Source of the DNA: Trichomonas vaginalis G3
Lineage: Eukaryota > Parabasalia > Trichomonadida > Trichomonadidae
Direction of reading: 5' to 3'
Length of the DNA: 64,000 bases
NCBI RefSeq assembly: GCF_026262505.1
Contig: NC_067203.1
Coordinates: 13,776,392-13,840,391, forward strand
Part shown: positions 1 to 10,900 of the stretch, piece after piece
Layout: every line of letters begins with the position of its first letter
Numbering within the stretch: the stretch's first letter is position 1
Made by a program: the position numbers and the translations under genes
Notes under the pieces: model-generated
What the model was told of the DNA's origin: nothing
Databases searched by the model: none
What the model saw: only the letters and a program-made list of their open reading frames with translations

Positions 1-1827
1 TACTCCGATTCCAACAATTCTTCGTTGACATCTCAGTTGCTTACAATCGACTCGTGCTTATTCCAGTTCTACGCGCTCAACCATTTAACCCGCCACCTCG
101 ATAAGTTCCTTATGTCCTCTCCAACTTACGATATGCAGCTTATCGCAAGGTTCTTGAACGAGAAAGTCAAGAAACTCCACTTGCACCCTGCATTCGCCAT
201 CTACCAAGCAGCTGTTTGCTCAAAAGATAATAATAATGGTGTCAAAACCGCCATGAAAGTCTGGGAACAGCTCAACGAAGCAGATAAAAAATCCGTGAGA
301 TGGTCTGAAGAAGCTTCATACACAATCAGGCGCATTAAACCAGCAAATGGCTACAATGACCCAGAAAACATCTACAAACGCTCCCAATTAGACTGGATCC
401 TTGCCAAATCCCCGAGATCCGCCGTCAACGCCTTCATGTACTCCTCAGTTAGGCAAGACGAGCACGATTTCTTCGAATCCTGGGTCAAAGGTGTTGCTCC
501 TCGCTACCAGACAGGTCTCAGACTGAAGTACTACATGTACATAACCTCAGCCGAGGCAGAGAAGTCATCTTCAGTCAACGCAGACTATAAAACAGGCATC
601 GAGCATTTTATTGACTTTTTGTTGAAGCTTGACAACCAACCAGAGAACGCCATGGAGAAGTACAATGTCGATGATCCACAGTCCATCACGAAATATGACC
701 TAATTTTCTATGATGACGAATGTGAAATGGTCGACACCCCTTCAAGCGAAGAAGAGATCATGCAAGCGAAGGAGAAAACCATAGAGAAGATCCAGGAGCT
801 CACAGAAGCCTTCATTGCCGAGTCAATGAAACCGGATGTTGTCAAAGAGAAAGATTTGATGAAAAGAAAGGCTCTCGTTGAAGACAGGATGAAAGAGAAG
901 CGAAACATGTTGGTCAATTCACTCAGAGACATGTTGACACGCTTAAATCCAAGATACATCACGAAATTAACACCGGAATTCGAGATTCCTCAACCGGATT
1001 ACACTCTCCCATACGCAAGAAGCGAACCCCTCCTTCTCTTCTTCTTCCAGAAGGCTGAATTATACGCTCATGGCGCGAATCAGCTCATTTCCACCGTCGG
1101 AGCCTTTGCTCGAGGTGCTGTTGAGCAGTTCTGCCGTGGTGCGCCATCCCCTGAAGTCGCCTTCATGGTCTGTCTCCAAAAGATCATGAATCCTTTGTTA
1201 TTCATCGAATTGATACCTCGAAGTGACGATCCACAGCAAAGCGCCATCCAGCAGAGGGACAGAAAGAAGTCTCTCGAGGCAGGAGCTCTCCACGTCAACG
1301 AGGCACACATGAGGGAAGGCTCTGAATACATGAACTTGCTCATGGACAACTTGGAATGGATCGATGTCGCACAATTGATTCACAGAGAACCATCTGAGGA
1401 CACAGTTCTTCCTGTCAAAGTTCCAAAGGCATACGAGAACGCGTCGAAGCTCCCGAGCGAACTCTTCAACCCTCAGTTGGATCCACTCAGATACTACGAG
1501 GACAAGTTCATCGACTTGATTCCTGACGACGGAGATATGGAATTGTACGGACCAGTACTAAGGAGAGCTTCAGCTGTTTTGCTCGAGAAGGAGAGACTAA
1601 CAAGAATTAAGTTGGATGTCGTAAGAAATCTCGAGTTGGATGCAGCGTACAGACTTGTTTTGGCACAGAAGAGAAACTGCGAGATACAGCACTCTACTCT
1701 CTGCAAGACATGCGGAAGACAGGTAGGAAATGGCTGGCTATCAATATCTCCAACAAACGAGGTCTACCATATTGCTTGTGTGAAGAAAGAAGACCAGAAG
1801 AATGACGCTCAGCCAATGTATCTCTAA
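1..1827 (+). CDS. Vps39/Vam6-like tethering subunit, C-terminal part (5' end outside window)
   Basis: The reading frame is open from the first base of the window with no natural ATG near it, so this is the 3' part (about 608 codons) of a longer gene. The visible protein is mostly helical, as expected of a clathrin-heavy-chain-repeat solenoid. It ends in a small Cys module, CKTC followed about 20 residues later by HIAC, preceded by a helix of the type seen in the Vps39/Vam6 and TGFBRAP1/Vps3 families (compare the CMVCKKKIGN region of animal Vps39). Known role of the family: subunit of the HOPS or CORVET complex that tethers late endosomes and lysosomes through Rab7 or Rab5. The N-terminal citron-homology/beta-propeller part would lie upstream of the window. 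The stop reads TAA-A. The family call is firmer than the choice between Vps39 and Vps3. Confidence 0.7.
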   Translation, partial: YSDSNNSSLTSQLLTIDSCLFQFYALNHLTRHLDKFLMSSPTYDMQLIARFLNEKVKKLHLHPAFAIYQAAVCSKDNNNGVKTAMKVWEQLNEADKKSVRWSEEASYTIRRIKPANGYNDPENIYKRSQLDWILAKSPRSAVNAFMYSSVRQDEHDFFESWVKGVAPRYQTGLRLKYYMYITSAEAEKSSSVNADYKTGIEHFIDFLLKLDNQPENAMEKYNVDDPQSITKYDLIFYDDECEMVDTPSSEEEIMQAKEKTIEKIQELTEAFIAESMKPDVVKEKDLMKRKALVEDRMKEKRNMLVNSLRDMLTRLNPRYITKLTPEFEIPQPDYTLPYARSEPLLLFFFQKAELYAHGANQLISTVGAFARGAVEQFCRGAPSPEVAFMVCLQKIMNPLLFIELIPRSDDPQQSAIQQRDRKKSLEAGALHVNEAHMREGSEYMNLLMDNLEWIDVAQLIHREPSEDTVLPVKVPKAYENASKLPSELFNPQLDPLRYYEDKFIDLIPDDGDMELYGPVLRRASAVLLEKERLTRIKLDVVRNLELDAAYRLVLAQKRNCEIQHSTLCKTCGRQVGNGWLSISPTNEVYHIACVKKEDQKNDAQPMYL

Positions 1828-1914
1828 AAAAATAAAAATATTTTATTTTTATCATTTTTTTCATTAAAAAAACAAATAATATTTTTTTTCTCCCCCTTGT
1901 ATTTAAATGTTATT

Positions 1915-2868
1915 TTATCTTCTTCTTAAAATGGTTTTTCTTGGATGTATAACATGGGTTTCTCGAATTGAATTATCGATTGTTTTGTAGTCTAAACAAA
2001 ACGAAGTATTTATTTGTTGGGTCATTGTTGTTTCTAAATTGCCTCCATTATCACTGGCACCATAAATTCCATCATGATATGAATTTGAAACAATAATGGA
2101 GCCATCATCTATTACCTGAAAATTATATTGTTTTTGATTATTTATGACTGCACATTTATCAACATTAATGACGCCGTTAATTTCTTGAATAACAACATTA
2201 CCCTGACAATTATTATTGATAATATTTGTTTTTAGAATATAAGTTTCCCGGTTTCTTTGTGTCCTAATAAGATATCCATCTGAATTTGTATTATCTGCAA
2301 AATTGCAAAATCTAATTTTAGGATTAGTATCAGGAGAGTTAATTGATAATGCAGCTCCTGAAATGGCATTTATCTTTGATATATTTACTCCCTTAATAAT
2401 TATGGCGCCATCTTCTAAATTTAGAGTATTTTGACCTTGATTATATTGTCCGCATTGTGCAATCGAAGTACATTTAATAAAATTATTACTTGATGCAGTA
2501 TCAGATGGAGAAACATAGCAATGATGTCCATAATAACTACCTTTCACCTGGCACTGAGTTATATAATTCATAATCTGAACAACGCTTCCATCATTAAATA
2601 GATATATTGCAGCTCCATATTGATCAGAAGCAATACAGGAAAAGAAGGTACACATGTATACAAGAAGCTTTGTATCTGCGTCGACCTGAGAAAATCTTAT
2701 TGTTCCATTTGGTGATAAATTTTTGAAATTAGTACATGTGACAAAATATTTTTGGTTCTTTTTGTCTACATATAAAAAAGAGGGCTCTTTGTATATGGTT
2801 TTTTCTTCATTCCCATAGAATTTGTTCCATGGATCAAAGGCAACTGTTGTGAAAAGAATTGGATTCAT
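1915..2868 (-). CDS. Hypothetical beta-helix-like protein (317 aa)
   Basis: The ORF starts with ATG at 2868 and runs convergent with the Vps39-like gene. The protein consists of irregular repeats of short beta-strands rich in Asn, Ile, Ser and Cys (for example NNFIKCTSIAQCGQ, AALSINS, GSIIVSNS), the pattern of right-handed parallel beta-helix surface proteins that are very numerous in trichomonads. There is no obvious signal peptide, no C-terminal membrane helix, and the tail is basic (RKTILRRR). Many relatives are longer and membrane-anchored, so this may be a short or truncated member. The substrate or ligand is unknown. Confidence 0.55.
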   Translation of the reverse strand: MNPILFTTVAFDPWNKFYGNEEKTIYKEPSFLYVDKKNQKYFVTCTNFKNLSPNGTIRFSQVDADTKLLVYMCTFFSCIASDQYGAAIYLFNDGSVVQIMNYITQCQVKGSYYGHHCYVSPSDTASSNNFIKCTSIAQCGQYNQGQNTLNLEDGAIIIKGVNISKINAISGAALSINSPDTNPKIRFCNFADNTNSDGYLIRTQRNRETYILKTNIINNNCQGNVVIQEINGVINVDKCAVINNQKQYNFQVIDDGSIIVSNSYHDGIYGASDNGGNLETTMTQQINTSFCLDYKTIDNSIRETHVIHPRKTILRRR

Positions 2869-2967
2869 ATCTATCAGTAAATGGCATTTTTTGTCTTATT
2901 ACAATTCAAAATCGAAAAAAATTCAATGAAATCTGATACCGTACCTTGAATAACCGGCGAACCATTC

Positions 2968-2986
2968 AATTGGTCATAGACCAATT
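2968..2986. repeat. Perfect small hairpin AATTGGTC/GACCAATT
   Basis: Two 8-bp arms separated by a 3-base loop (ata) lie about 100 bp upstream of the ATG of the beta-helix-like gene. The adjoining sequence (ttattcaaggtacggt on the minus strand) loosely resembles sequence near 33505-33535 (attggtctcgggctattcaacctacggt), so it could be an end of a dispersed repeat. Function not known. Confidence 0.4.
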
Positions 2987-4081
2987 TGAGATACCCTTTT
3001 CAGAGGAATCTAAAATGTTGTTTATATGGTTATTTATATATTATTTAATCATTTTCTTAAATAAAAATCATAAGTTCTCAATTTTTCTTCATAACGATTC
3101 TTATAAATTTTAATGTTTTTACTATGAGTGCTGTTGTAAACAGAAATTCATCAAAAGTGACACCTCAGAAAAGCTAAAATATTGAATTTTTGGAACTTTT
3201 GATAGAGCACGTTTTTAAATATTAATTAAAGTAAATGTATATTTTGTAAAGATTCTTTTTAATAAAAAAATAAAATTTTGAAGAAGAACACAAAATCTTC
3301 TGAAAAATAATATCACATAAACTCATATTATTTTCTAATATATAACTATTTTATATAAAAATCAAATTCAATGATCTTAAAAGCGAAGGATAAACCACAA
3401 AATTTACGAATATAATGAGTGGGAATATAATGCTTATCTATCATAAAACCATATGAAATATCAATTTTTGCTTTACGCCTAATTTTTGACGACAATTAGC
3501 AAAAAATGTTAAATGTTAACACTCAGTCCATTTGAATATGAAAAATAAAATTGACTTTGATTAAATGTTTTTATTTATCATGCAATTCTTCTTGCGACCA
3601 AAGATTTGAATAAAAGTTCAAAAAATAAGATAGCTTAAAAAATAATATACGGTAGTGTTTACTAATAGATGAATAGTATATAAATTCTATTAAAATGGAT
3701 TTGATCCAAAAAAAATATAAAACCAAAAATAATTGTTATATATTTAAATGAAGAAGTAATTTAAAACGATTTTATTTATGATCAAATTTTATATATTTTT
3801 TTGGATCAAATTCATTTTAATAGAATTTATATACTATTCATCTATTAGTAAACACTACCGTATATTATTTTTAAGCTATCTTATTTTTTTGAAATTTTAT
3901 TCAAATCTTTGGTCGCAAGAAGAATTGCATGATAAATAAAAACATTTAACATTTTTTGCTAATTGTCGTCAAAAATTAGGCGTAAAGCAAAAATTGATAT
4001 TTCATATGGTTTTATGATAGATAAGCATTATATTCCCACTCATTATATTCGTAAATTTTGTGGTTTATCCTTCGCTTTTAA

Positions 4082-7044
4082 GGGTATAGTCCACTAAAAA
4101 TTTTTAAGTTTTGACAATGAAAATAAGCTCTGTGACCATGTAAATATATATCTATGTAAAACGAGAGGTTATGCCATAATTTTTTTAGTTATCAAATTTT
4201 CCTTTTTTTGAGAGAAGTCTCTCAATAATTTGAGAAGAATCTTTGATATAAAGAGATACACATTTGTAGAACGAAGTAAGTGTTTTCCAAACATTTTATA
4301 TGTTCATCCTGTATAACAATATAAAGCTGCATAGTGCCATCTTGTGCGTTTGCTATTTTATGTACTTTTCATTGAGATAATCCCTCTTCTCGGGTGATTT
4401 TAACAGTCAACTCAATTTTAAAATAAAGATTTCATCAAAATGATTTCGAAATTCGGATATTGATTATATAAATAGCACTGTTAACATATTTTGGATGAGT
4501 AAAAAATACCTTGTTTTGTATGCATTTAGTACACCTTTATTTTTGATTAAAACTATAAAATTTTTATTCCTTATATAATAAATAGTATATGTTACATAAA
4601 CATGAAATTCAATAGCATTCAATTTTGGATTTTTTAGATTTGGTAAATTTTAGAAGAAATAAAATCAGCAATCAAAATAAAGAAACTTTTTTGTATCTTC
4701 TATGATTACCTTTTGGTACTAAATTTTGCATTAATAAGTAAATTATCTGTATTATTCTGTGAGCACAAGCCCTCAGTTATGCTGGTAGTGAATGAGGAAT
4801 CGTCATTTTGCGAAGAGAACGCGATTATTAAGGTAATTTTGAGAATTGTCTTGAATTATTTAAAATTAAAGTTAATTGAATAGGTAGGATAACTAGCCTT
4901 TGCTAAATTTGTATAATTTGACCTTATTCTAGTTGGATCTGAGAATGTTTTGCTGAAATAATAAATTATATCGCCGATTTATGAAAATTTCTCTGATGGG
5001 ACCGACTCGCTGAAACGTATTAGTGTTAATGGTAACTTGTCTGAATTTTCAAATTTTTTTCGAAATCCAAAAAATCACAAACAAAAGCATCAAAATTAAA
5101 TTTGAATTTAAAGTTTTCATTTTTTTTTTGGAAAATAAAAATATTTTTCCCCAATAAAGTTTGTTTTTACTTTTGAGAGGAATAGAAACGTTATTTTGGA
5201 ATTTTGAAACGACAGAAATGTTCCATTTTTAATGTAGATTCTAAAATGGGGTCAAATTTTTGATTGAACCGTTATCCATTGAAAAACCTCGATTTTAAAA
5301 TGTTATTCCAAAATATTCATCTAATGATATAGTATATATTTATTAATTATTACTTTTTATTCAATTTTCACTTTTGGCGGGATTTCATTTTTTTGTTGTT
5401 GTATGGGCCATATTGTTCACCCAAAACGGAAAACAAAGGCAATGCATAACATTTTACTCCACGAACGTCGTCGACTCTCAGCGCGACAGATGCTTGGTGC
5501 TTGCATAATGACCGGAATGCCATATACAAAAGGTGCTCGCTTTCTTTCTCTTTGTGGAACTAAGCCCCCTGTGAAGAGTGGTGTCATGAGACAACAGAGA
5601 TTTTGTGACGATAAGATTAGAAGACTTAAAAGTATTTCCCTAATGCTGTCGAGAAAGTCCTTCAGTGGTTACTTATCCATTGATGCAAGATGGACGCACA
5701 GGCGAAACTCGCCAAGTTGTACAGTAACTGCGCTCGATGCTGTCACAAAAAGAGTTCTTGCATGCGTGAACATCAACCATATTGGTGGAAACAGACAGCA
5801 TGCTCAGTATTCCGGAGCTTCCAACAATATGGAAAGTGCTGGAACTCGAATCATCTTGAAGCAATTAAAGAAATACAATATCTTGAAAGATGTTAAAGAG
5901 ATTATTAAAGACCGAGATAACAAAAGTGTCTCTGTCTTTAAAGAATTTGGCGTCTCTCATCTTGAAAGATTCGATCCAGGTCATGTATCAAAAAATATCT
6001 CAAAAGATTTTACAAAGTTCTCAGCCTCTCATAAGACAGTTGAAGTTTTCAACGACAAGACTCAGAAGATTGAAAAAATAGAGAGACCTTTCTGGGGTCT
6101 GAATGCAAGCCTAAGTATGTGGCTTTGGTCATGTTTTGCCGAAGAAAATATTGACAAACGTACGAAAATGTGGGAGAATTGTGTCTACCATTACGTAGGC
6201 AATCATTCTTTTTGCGAACCGCACAATTACAAATGCTTTGAATGGCAAAAAGGTGTCAATTTGATCCAACTTCAATTCATGCTCTATGACTGGGTTCACA
6301 AATGGACACCCATAGTTTCCAAAGTTTCTTCCAAAATTGCATGCTATTTGGACAAATCAAGAGCCTGGAAGAACATTAACATTAGAGTTAACGTTGCAAT
6401 CTTAGAATGGAATGATCCAGAGCATTTTCTCGGAGATATACAAAAAGCATTACATCTTCCCCCACTTCCAGAAGATTGTGTCAAATCATTTGAAGAGAAT
6501 TGTTACTCCAAAATGATATTGAAACAAAAAACTGTTACAAAAGGTTCTAAAAAACAGAACAAATACAAAAAATCCATTCAGAGTGTACCAGGAGGAGATT
6601 ATCAAGTTTTCAAGTCCGAATGGGAATCAGAAGACGAAGACATTGATGACTTTGATTAACGAAAATTACATTTTATTTATTGTTTTTGTTTTTAATTAAA
6701 TTATTATTATGCTCATTTTCTTATTTTGATTTTTTCTCATTATGATATAAATAATTTATTAATGCATTTATCCAATAATTATGCTATGATATTTTTATGC
6801 CTTATTTCATTTCTCTTATATTTGATAATCTGGTAAAATATAGTTCAGACTATAATCATTTTAGATTATTGATATATTTATATAGGTTAGAATAAATTAG
6901 TTTCATTTTCTACTTTTATTTTGAATTAATAATTTATAATATCAAATATTATGGCGTAACCTCTCCTTTAAAATATAGATATATATAGGCCTATAGAGTT
7001 TATTGGCACTCTCAAAACTCTAGAATTTTGAGTTTACTATACCC
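4082..7044 (+). mobile_element. Kolobok-like DNA transposon, 2.96 kb, TTAA target duplication
   Basis: The element is bounded by TTAA at 4078-4081 and TTAA at 7045-7048. Its ends are inverted copies starting GGGTATAGT, imperfect but recognisable for roughly 100 bp: the subterminal block at 4145-4182, with gagaggttatgccataat, matches inverted sequence near 6945-6985. It carries one transposase gene (5403-6659). TTAA target duplications and the transposase motifs fit the Kolobok superfamily. piggyBac also uses TTAA, but the protein does not look like piggyBac. Both ends and the ORF are present, so it could be a complete autonomous copy. Confidence 0.8.
5403..6659 (+). CDS. Kolobok-like transposase (418 aa)
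   Basis: This is the only gene of the transposon at 4082-7044. The ATG at 5403 follows a T-rich leader and the frame is intact to TAA. The catalytic core has the layout known from Kolobok transposases: a first Asp in SIDARW (D94), then a strand with CTVTALD, a YSGASNNMES motif (about 136-145), a second Asp in IIKDRD (D170 or D172), and DPGHVSKNI (D191, H194), the equivalent of the D-x-W-H-x-x-K motif. The N terminus is basic (KRKTKAMHN) and may bind DNA, but no clear zinc finger or THAP motif is seen. The C terminus is acidic. Predicted role: cut-and-paste transposition at TTAA. Superfamily assignment is by motif pattern only. Confidence 0.75.
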   Translation: MGHIVHPKRKTKAMHNILLHERRRLSARQMLGACIMTGMPYTKGARFLSLCGTKPPVKSGVMRQQRFCDDKIRRLKSISLMLSRKSFSGYLSIDARWTHRRNSPSCTVTALDAVTKRVLACVNINHIGGNRQHAQYSGASNNMESAGTRIILKQLKKYNILKDVKEIIKDRDNKSVSVFKEFGVSHLERFDPGHVSKNISKDFTKFSASHKTVEVFNDKTQKIEKIERPFWGLNASLSMWLWSCFAEENIDKRTKMWENCVYHYVGNHSFCEPHNYKCFEWQKGVNLIQLQFMLYDWVHKWTPIVSKVSSKIACYLDKSRAWKNINIRVNVAILEWNDPEHFLGDIQKALHLPPLPEDCVKSFEENCYSKMILKQKTVTKGSKKQNKYKKSIQSVPGGDYQVFKSEWESEDEDIDDFD

Positions 7045-7449
7045 TTAAGATCATTGAATTTGATTTTTATATAAAATAGTTATATATTAGAAAATAATAT
7101 GAGTTTATGTGATATTATTTTTCAGAAGATTTCATTCTATATGCCTATGAAAAGTACTCTCAAAACTAACTTTTTCCTAATTATAATTAAATCTAGAATA
7201 TTGTATTATGCTTAGTATTATTTCATTTTTCTCATTCAATTTAGAATTTACAAATGTCAAAAAATTGAGAGCTGTCACTTTTGATGAATTTCTGTTTATT
7301 ACAGTGCTAAATATTATTAATTACTAAATGATTTTAAAAAGAAAAAACATGTTTTTACTTTGTACGTTAACATACGTTAATATCACTTCGGCTATGGATA
7401 GAGGCCAACAGCGCCTTATTAATGAGAAAAACATTAGCCTCTTATCAAT

Positions 7450-7504
7450 GAGATGGAAGTGTATTCGTGGATTACAATTGTGAATTCAGATACACTTCCA
7501 TCTC
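7450..7504. repeat. Hairpin with 15-bp perfect arms
   Basis: Arms gagatggaagtgtat and atacacttccatctc flank a loop of about 25 bases. The structure sits directly before a second hairpin and the 112-bp tandem repeat. Confidence 0.7.
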
Positions 7505-7542
7505 AAAAAATGCAATCAAATTTGTATTGAATTGCATTTTTT
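7505..7542. repeat. Hairpin with 12-bp perfect arms
   Basis: Arms aaaaaatgcaat and attgcatttttt flank a 14-base loop. It begins on the base after the preceding hairpin ends, so the two form a double stem-loop. Confidence 0.7.
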
Positions 7543-7577
7543 GAATACATGCTATTGGCAGTTGGGTTTTTAGTGCA

Positions 7578-7997
7578 TTTATATTATATTGGTACTCAGG
7601 CTTTTGGAAAATTTACAAAATAAATTTAATATTTTGTAAATGTTATCGGTTCTTACGCTTTTGGAAGGAGGGATGGTATTTTTGGAGCATTTATATTACA
7701 TTGGTACTCAGGCTTTTGGAAAATTTACAAAATAAATTTAATATTTTGTAAATGTTATCGGTTCTTACGCTTTTGGAAGGAGGGATGGTATTTTTGGAGC
7801 ATTTATATTACATTGGTACTCAGGCTTTTGGAAAATTTACAAAATAAATTTAATATTTTGTAAATGTTATCGGTTCTTACGCTTTTGGAAGGAGGGATGG
7901 TATTTTTGGAGCATTTATATTACATTAGTACTCAGGCTTTTGGAAAATTTACAAAATAAATTTAATATTTTGTAAATGTTATCGGTTCTTACGCTTC
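7578..7997. repeat. 112-bp tandem repeat, about 3.7 copies
   Basis: The phrase g(g/a)tactcagg recurs at 7591, 7703, 7815 and, as agtactcagg, 7927, giving an exact period of 112. Copies are almost identical; the first differs most. Each unit contains an internal stem-loop (atttacaaaat, 9-base loop, attttgtaaat). The last unit stops at ttacgctt, where the 21-bp array begins with the same letters gctt, so the two arrays share a short microhomology. No ORF. Confidence 0.85.
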
Positions 7998-10900
7998 CTC
8001 TCTTCATCAAGATGCTTCCTCACTCCATCATGCATCCATCATGCAGCTTCCTCTCTTCATCAAGGTGCTTCCTCTCTTGATCAAGATGCTTCCTCTCTTC
8101 ATCAAGATGCTTCCTCTCTTCAACAAAGTGATTCCTCTCTTCTTCAAAGTACTTCCTCTCTTGATCAAGATGCTTCCTCACTCCATCATGCAGCTTCCTC
8201 TCTTGATCAAGGTGCTTCCTCTCTTGATCAAGATGCTTCCTCTCTTCTTCAAAGTACTTCCTCTCTTCATCAAGGTGCTTCCTCTCTTCAACAAAGTACT
8301 TCCTCTCTTGATCAAGGTGCTTCCTCTCTTCAACAAAGTGCTTCCTCTCTTGATCAAGATGCTTCCTCTCTTCAACAAAGTGCTTCCTCTCTTGCTCAAG
8401 ATGCAGCTTCCTCTCTTCAACAAAGTGCTTCCTCTCTTCATCAAGGTGCTTCCTCTCTTCATCAAGGTGCTTCCTCTCTTCATCAAGGTGCTTCCTCTCT
8501 TCAACAAGATGCTTCCTCTCTTCTTCAAAGTACTTCCTCTCTTGATCAAGGTGCTTCCTCTCTTCACAAGATGCTTCCTCTCTTCTTCAAAGTACTTCCT
8601 CTCTTCACAAGATGCTTCCTCTCTTCTTCAAAGTACTTCCTCTCTTCATCAAGGTGCTTCCTCTCTTCAACAAAGTACTTCCTCTCTTGATCAAGATGCT
8701 TCCTCTCTTCAACAAAGTGCTTCCTCTCTTGATCAAGATGCTTCCTCTCTTGATCAAGATGCTTCCTCTCTTGATCAAGATGCTTCCTCTCTTCAACAAG
8801 ATGCTTCCTCTCTTGATCAAGGTGCTTCCTCTCTTCATCAAAGTGCTTCCTCTCTTGATCAAGATGCTTCCTCTCTTCATCAAGTGCTTCCTCTCTTCAA
8901 AGTGCTTCCTCTCTTCAACAAAGTGCTTCCTCTCTTGATCAAGATGCTTCCTCTCTTGATCAAGATGCTTCCTCTCTTCAACAAAGTGCTTCCTCTCTTC
9001 ATCAAGATGCTTCCTCTCTTGATCAAGTGCTTCCTCTCTTCATCAAGATGCTTCCTCTCTTCAACAAAGTGCTTCCTCTCTTGCTCAAGATGCTTCCTCT
9101 CTTCAACAAAGTGCTTCCTCTCTTCATCAAGTGCTTCCTCTCTTCATCAAGATGCTTCCTCTCTTCACAAGATGCTTCCTCTCTTCTTCAAAGTACTTCC
9201 TCTCTTCATCAAGGTGCTTCCTCTCTTCAACAAAGTACTTCCTCTCTTGATCAAGGTGCTTCCTCTCTTCAACAAAGTGCTTCCTCTCTTGATCAAGATG
9301 CTTCCTCTCTTGATCAATGTGCTTCCTCTCTTGATCAAGGTGCTTCCTCTCTTCAACAAAGTACTTCCTCTCTTGATCAAGATGCTTCCTCTCTTGATCA
9401 AGATGCTTCCTCTCTTCAACAAGATGCTTCCTCTCTTCTTAAAAGTACTTCCTCTCTTGATCAAGATGCTTCCTCTCTTGATCAAGGTGCTTCCTCTCTT
9501 CAACAAAGTGCTTCCTCTCTTGATCAAGATGCAGCTTCCTCTCTTCAACAAAGTGCTTCCTCTCTTCATCAAGTGCTTCCTCTCTTCATCAAGATGCTTC
9601 CTCTCTTCATCAAGTGCTTCCTCTCTTCATCAAGATGCTTCCTCTCTTGATCAAGATGCTTCCTCTCTTCATCAAGATGCTTCCTCTCTTCTTAAAAGTA
9701 CTTCCTCTCTTGATCAAGGTGCTTCCTCTCTTCTTCAAAGTACTTCCTCTCTTCATCAAGATGCTTCCTCTCTTCATCAAGTGCTTCCTCTCTTCATCAA
9801 GTGCTTCCTCTCTTCAAAGATGCTTCCTCTCTTCTTCAAAGTACTTCCTCTCTTTCAAAGTACTTCCTCTCTTCATCAAGTGCTTCCTCTCTTCATCAAG
9901 TGCTTCCTCTCTTCATCAAGATGCAGCTTCCTCTCTTCAACAAAGTGCTTCCTCTCTTCATCAAGGTGCTTCCTCTCTTCATCAAGATGCTTCCTCTCTT
10001 CAACAAAGTGCTTCCTCTCTTCAACAAAGTGCTTCCTCTCTTGATCAAGATGCTTCCTCTCTTGATCAAGATGCTTCCTCTCTTCAACAAAGTGCTTCCT
10101 CTCTTGATCAAGATGCTTCCTCTCTTGATCAAGATGCTTCCTCTCTTGATCAAGATGCTTCCTCTCTTCATCAAGATGCTTCCTCTCTTCTTAAAAGTAC
10201 TTCCTCTCTTGATCAAGTGCTTCCTCTCTCTGATCAAGTGCTTCCTCTCTTCATCAAGATGCTTCCTCTCTTGATCAAGATGCTTCCTCTCTTCAACAAG
10301 ATGCTTCCTCTCTTCTTCAAAGTACTTCCTCTCTTCATCAAGGTGCTTCCTCTCTTCATCAAGATGCTTCCTCTCTTCATCAAGGTGCTTCCTCTCTTCA
10401 TCAAGATGCTTCCTCTCTTCAACAAGATGCTTCCTCTCTTCTTCAAAGTACTTCCTCTCTTCTTCAAAGTACTTCCTCTCTTCATCAAGGTGCTTCCTCT
10501 CTTCATCAAGGTGCTTCCTCTCTTGATCAAGATGCTTCCTCTCTTCCAAAGTGCTTCCTCTCTTCAACAAAGTGCTTCCTCTCTTGATCAAATGCTTCCT
10601 CTCTTGATCAAGATGCTTCCTCTCTTCAACAAAGTGCTTCCTCTCTTCAACAAAGTGCTTCCTCTCTTGATCAAGATGCTTCCTCTCTTGATCAAGATGC
10701 TTCCTCTCTTCACAAGTGCTTCCTCTCTTGATCAAGATGCTTCCTCTCTTCATCAAGATGCTTCCTCTCTTGATCAAGATGCTTCCTCTCTTCATCAAGA
10801 TGCTTCCTCTCTTCATCAAGATGCTTCCTCTCTTCAACAAGATGCTTCCTCTCTTCAAAAGTACTTCCTCTCTTGATCAAGTGCTTCCTCTCTTCTTCAA

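Larger units (their letters stand above)
3130..7305. repeat. Large interrupted palindrome (foldback element) hosting a nested transposon
   Basis: The outer sequence at about 3132-3165 (cagaaattcatcaaaagtga) recurs inverted at about 7272-7305. The stretch 3291-3381 recurs inverted at 7046-7135. The stretch 3382-3720 recurs inverted at about 3790-4077. Removing the Kolobok-like insertion at 4082-7044 and one TTAA gives a single palindrome with arms of several hundred bases around a loop near 3722-3790. The left arm holds about 50 extra bases near 3515-3565. No ORF lies in the arms. Long-armed foldback structures are typical of non-autonomous DNA transposons; the family of this outer element is not identified. 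Confidence 0.75.

Noticed and set aside
8041-10044. 667-codon plus-strand ORF with L-P-L-L-I-K-M repeats
   Set aside because: It is one of four frames opened by the 21-bp unit; the composition is unrealistic and the frame is not kept in neighbouring units.
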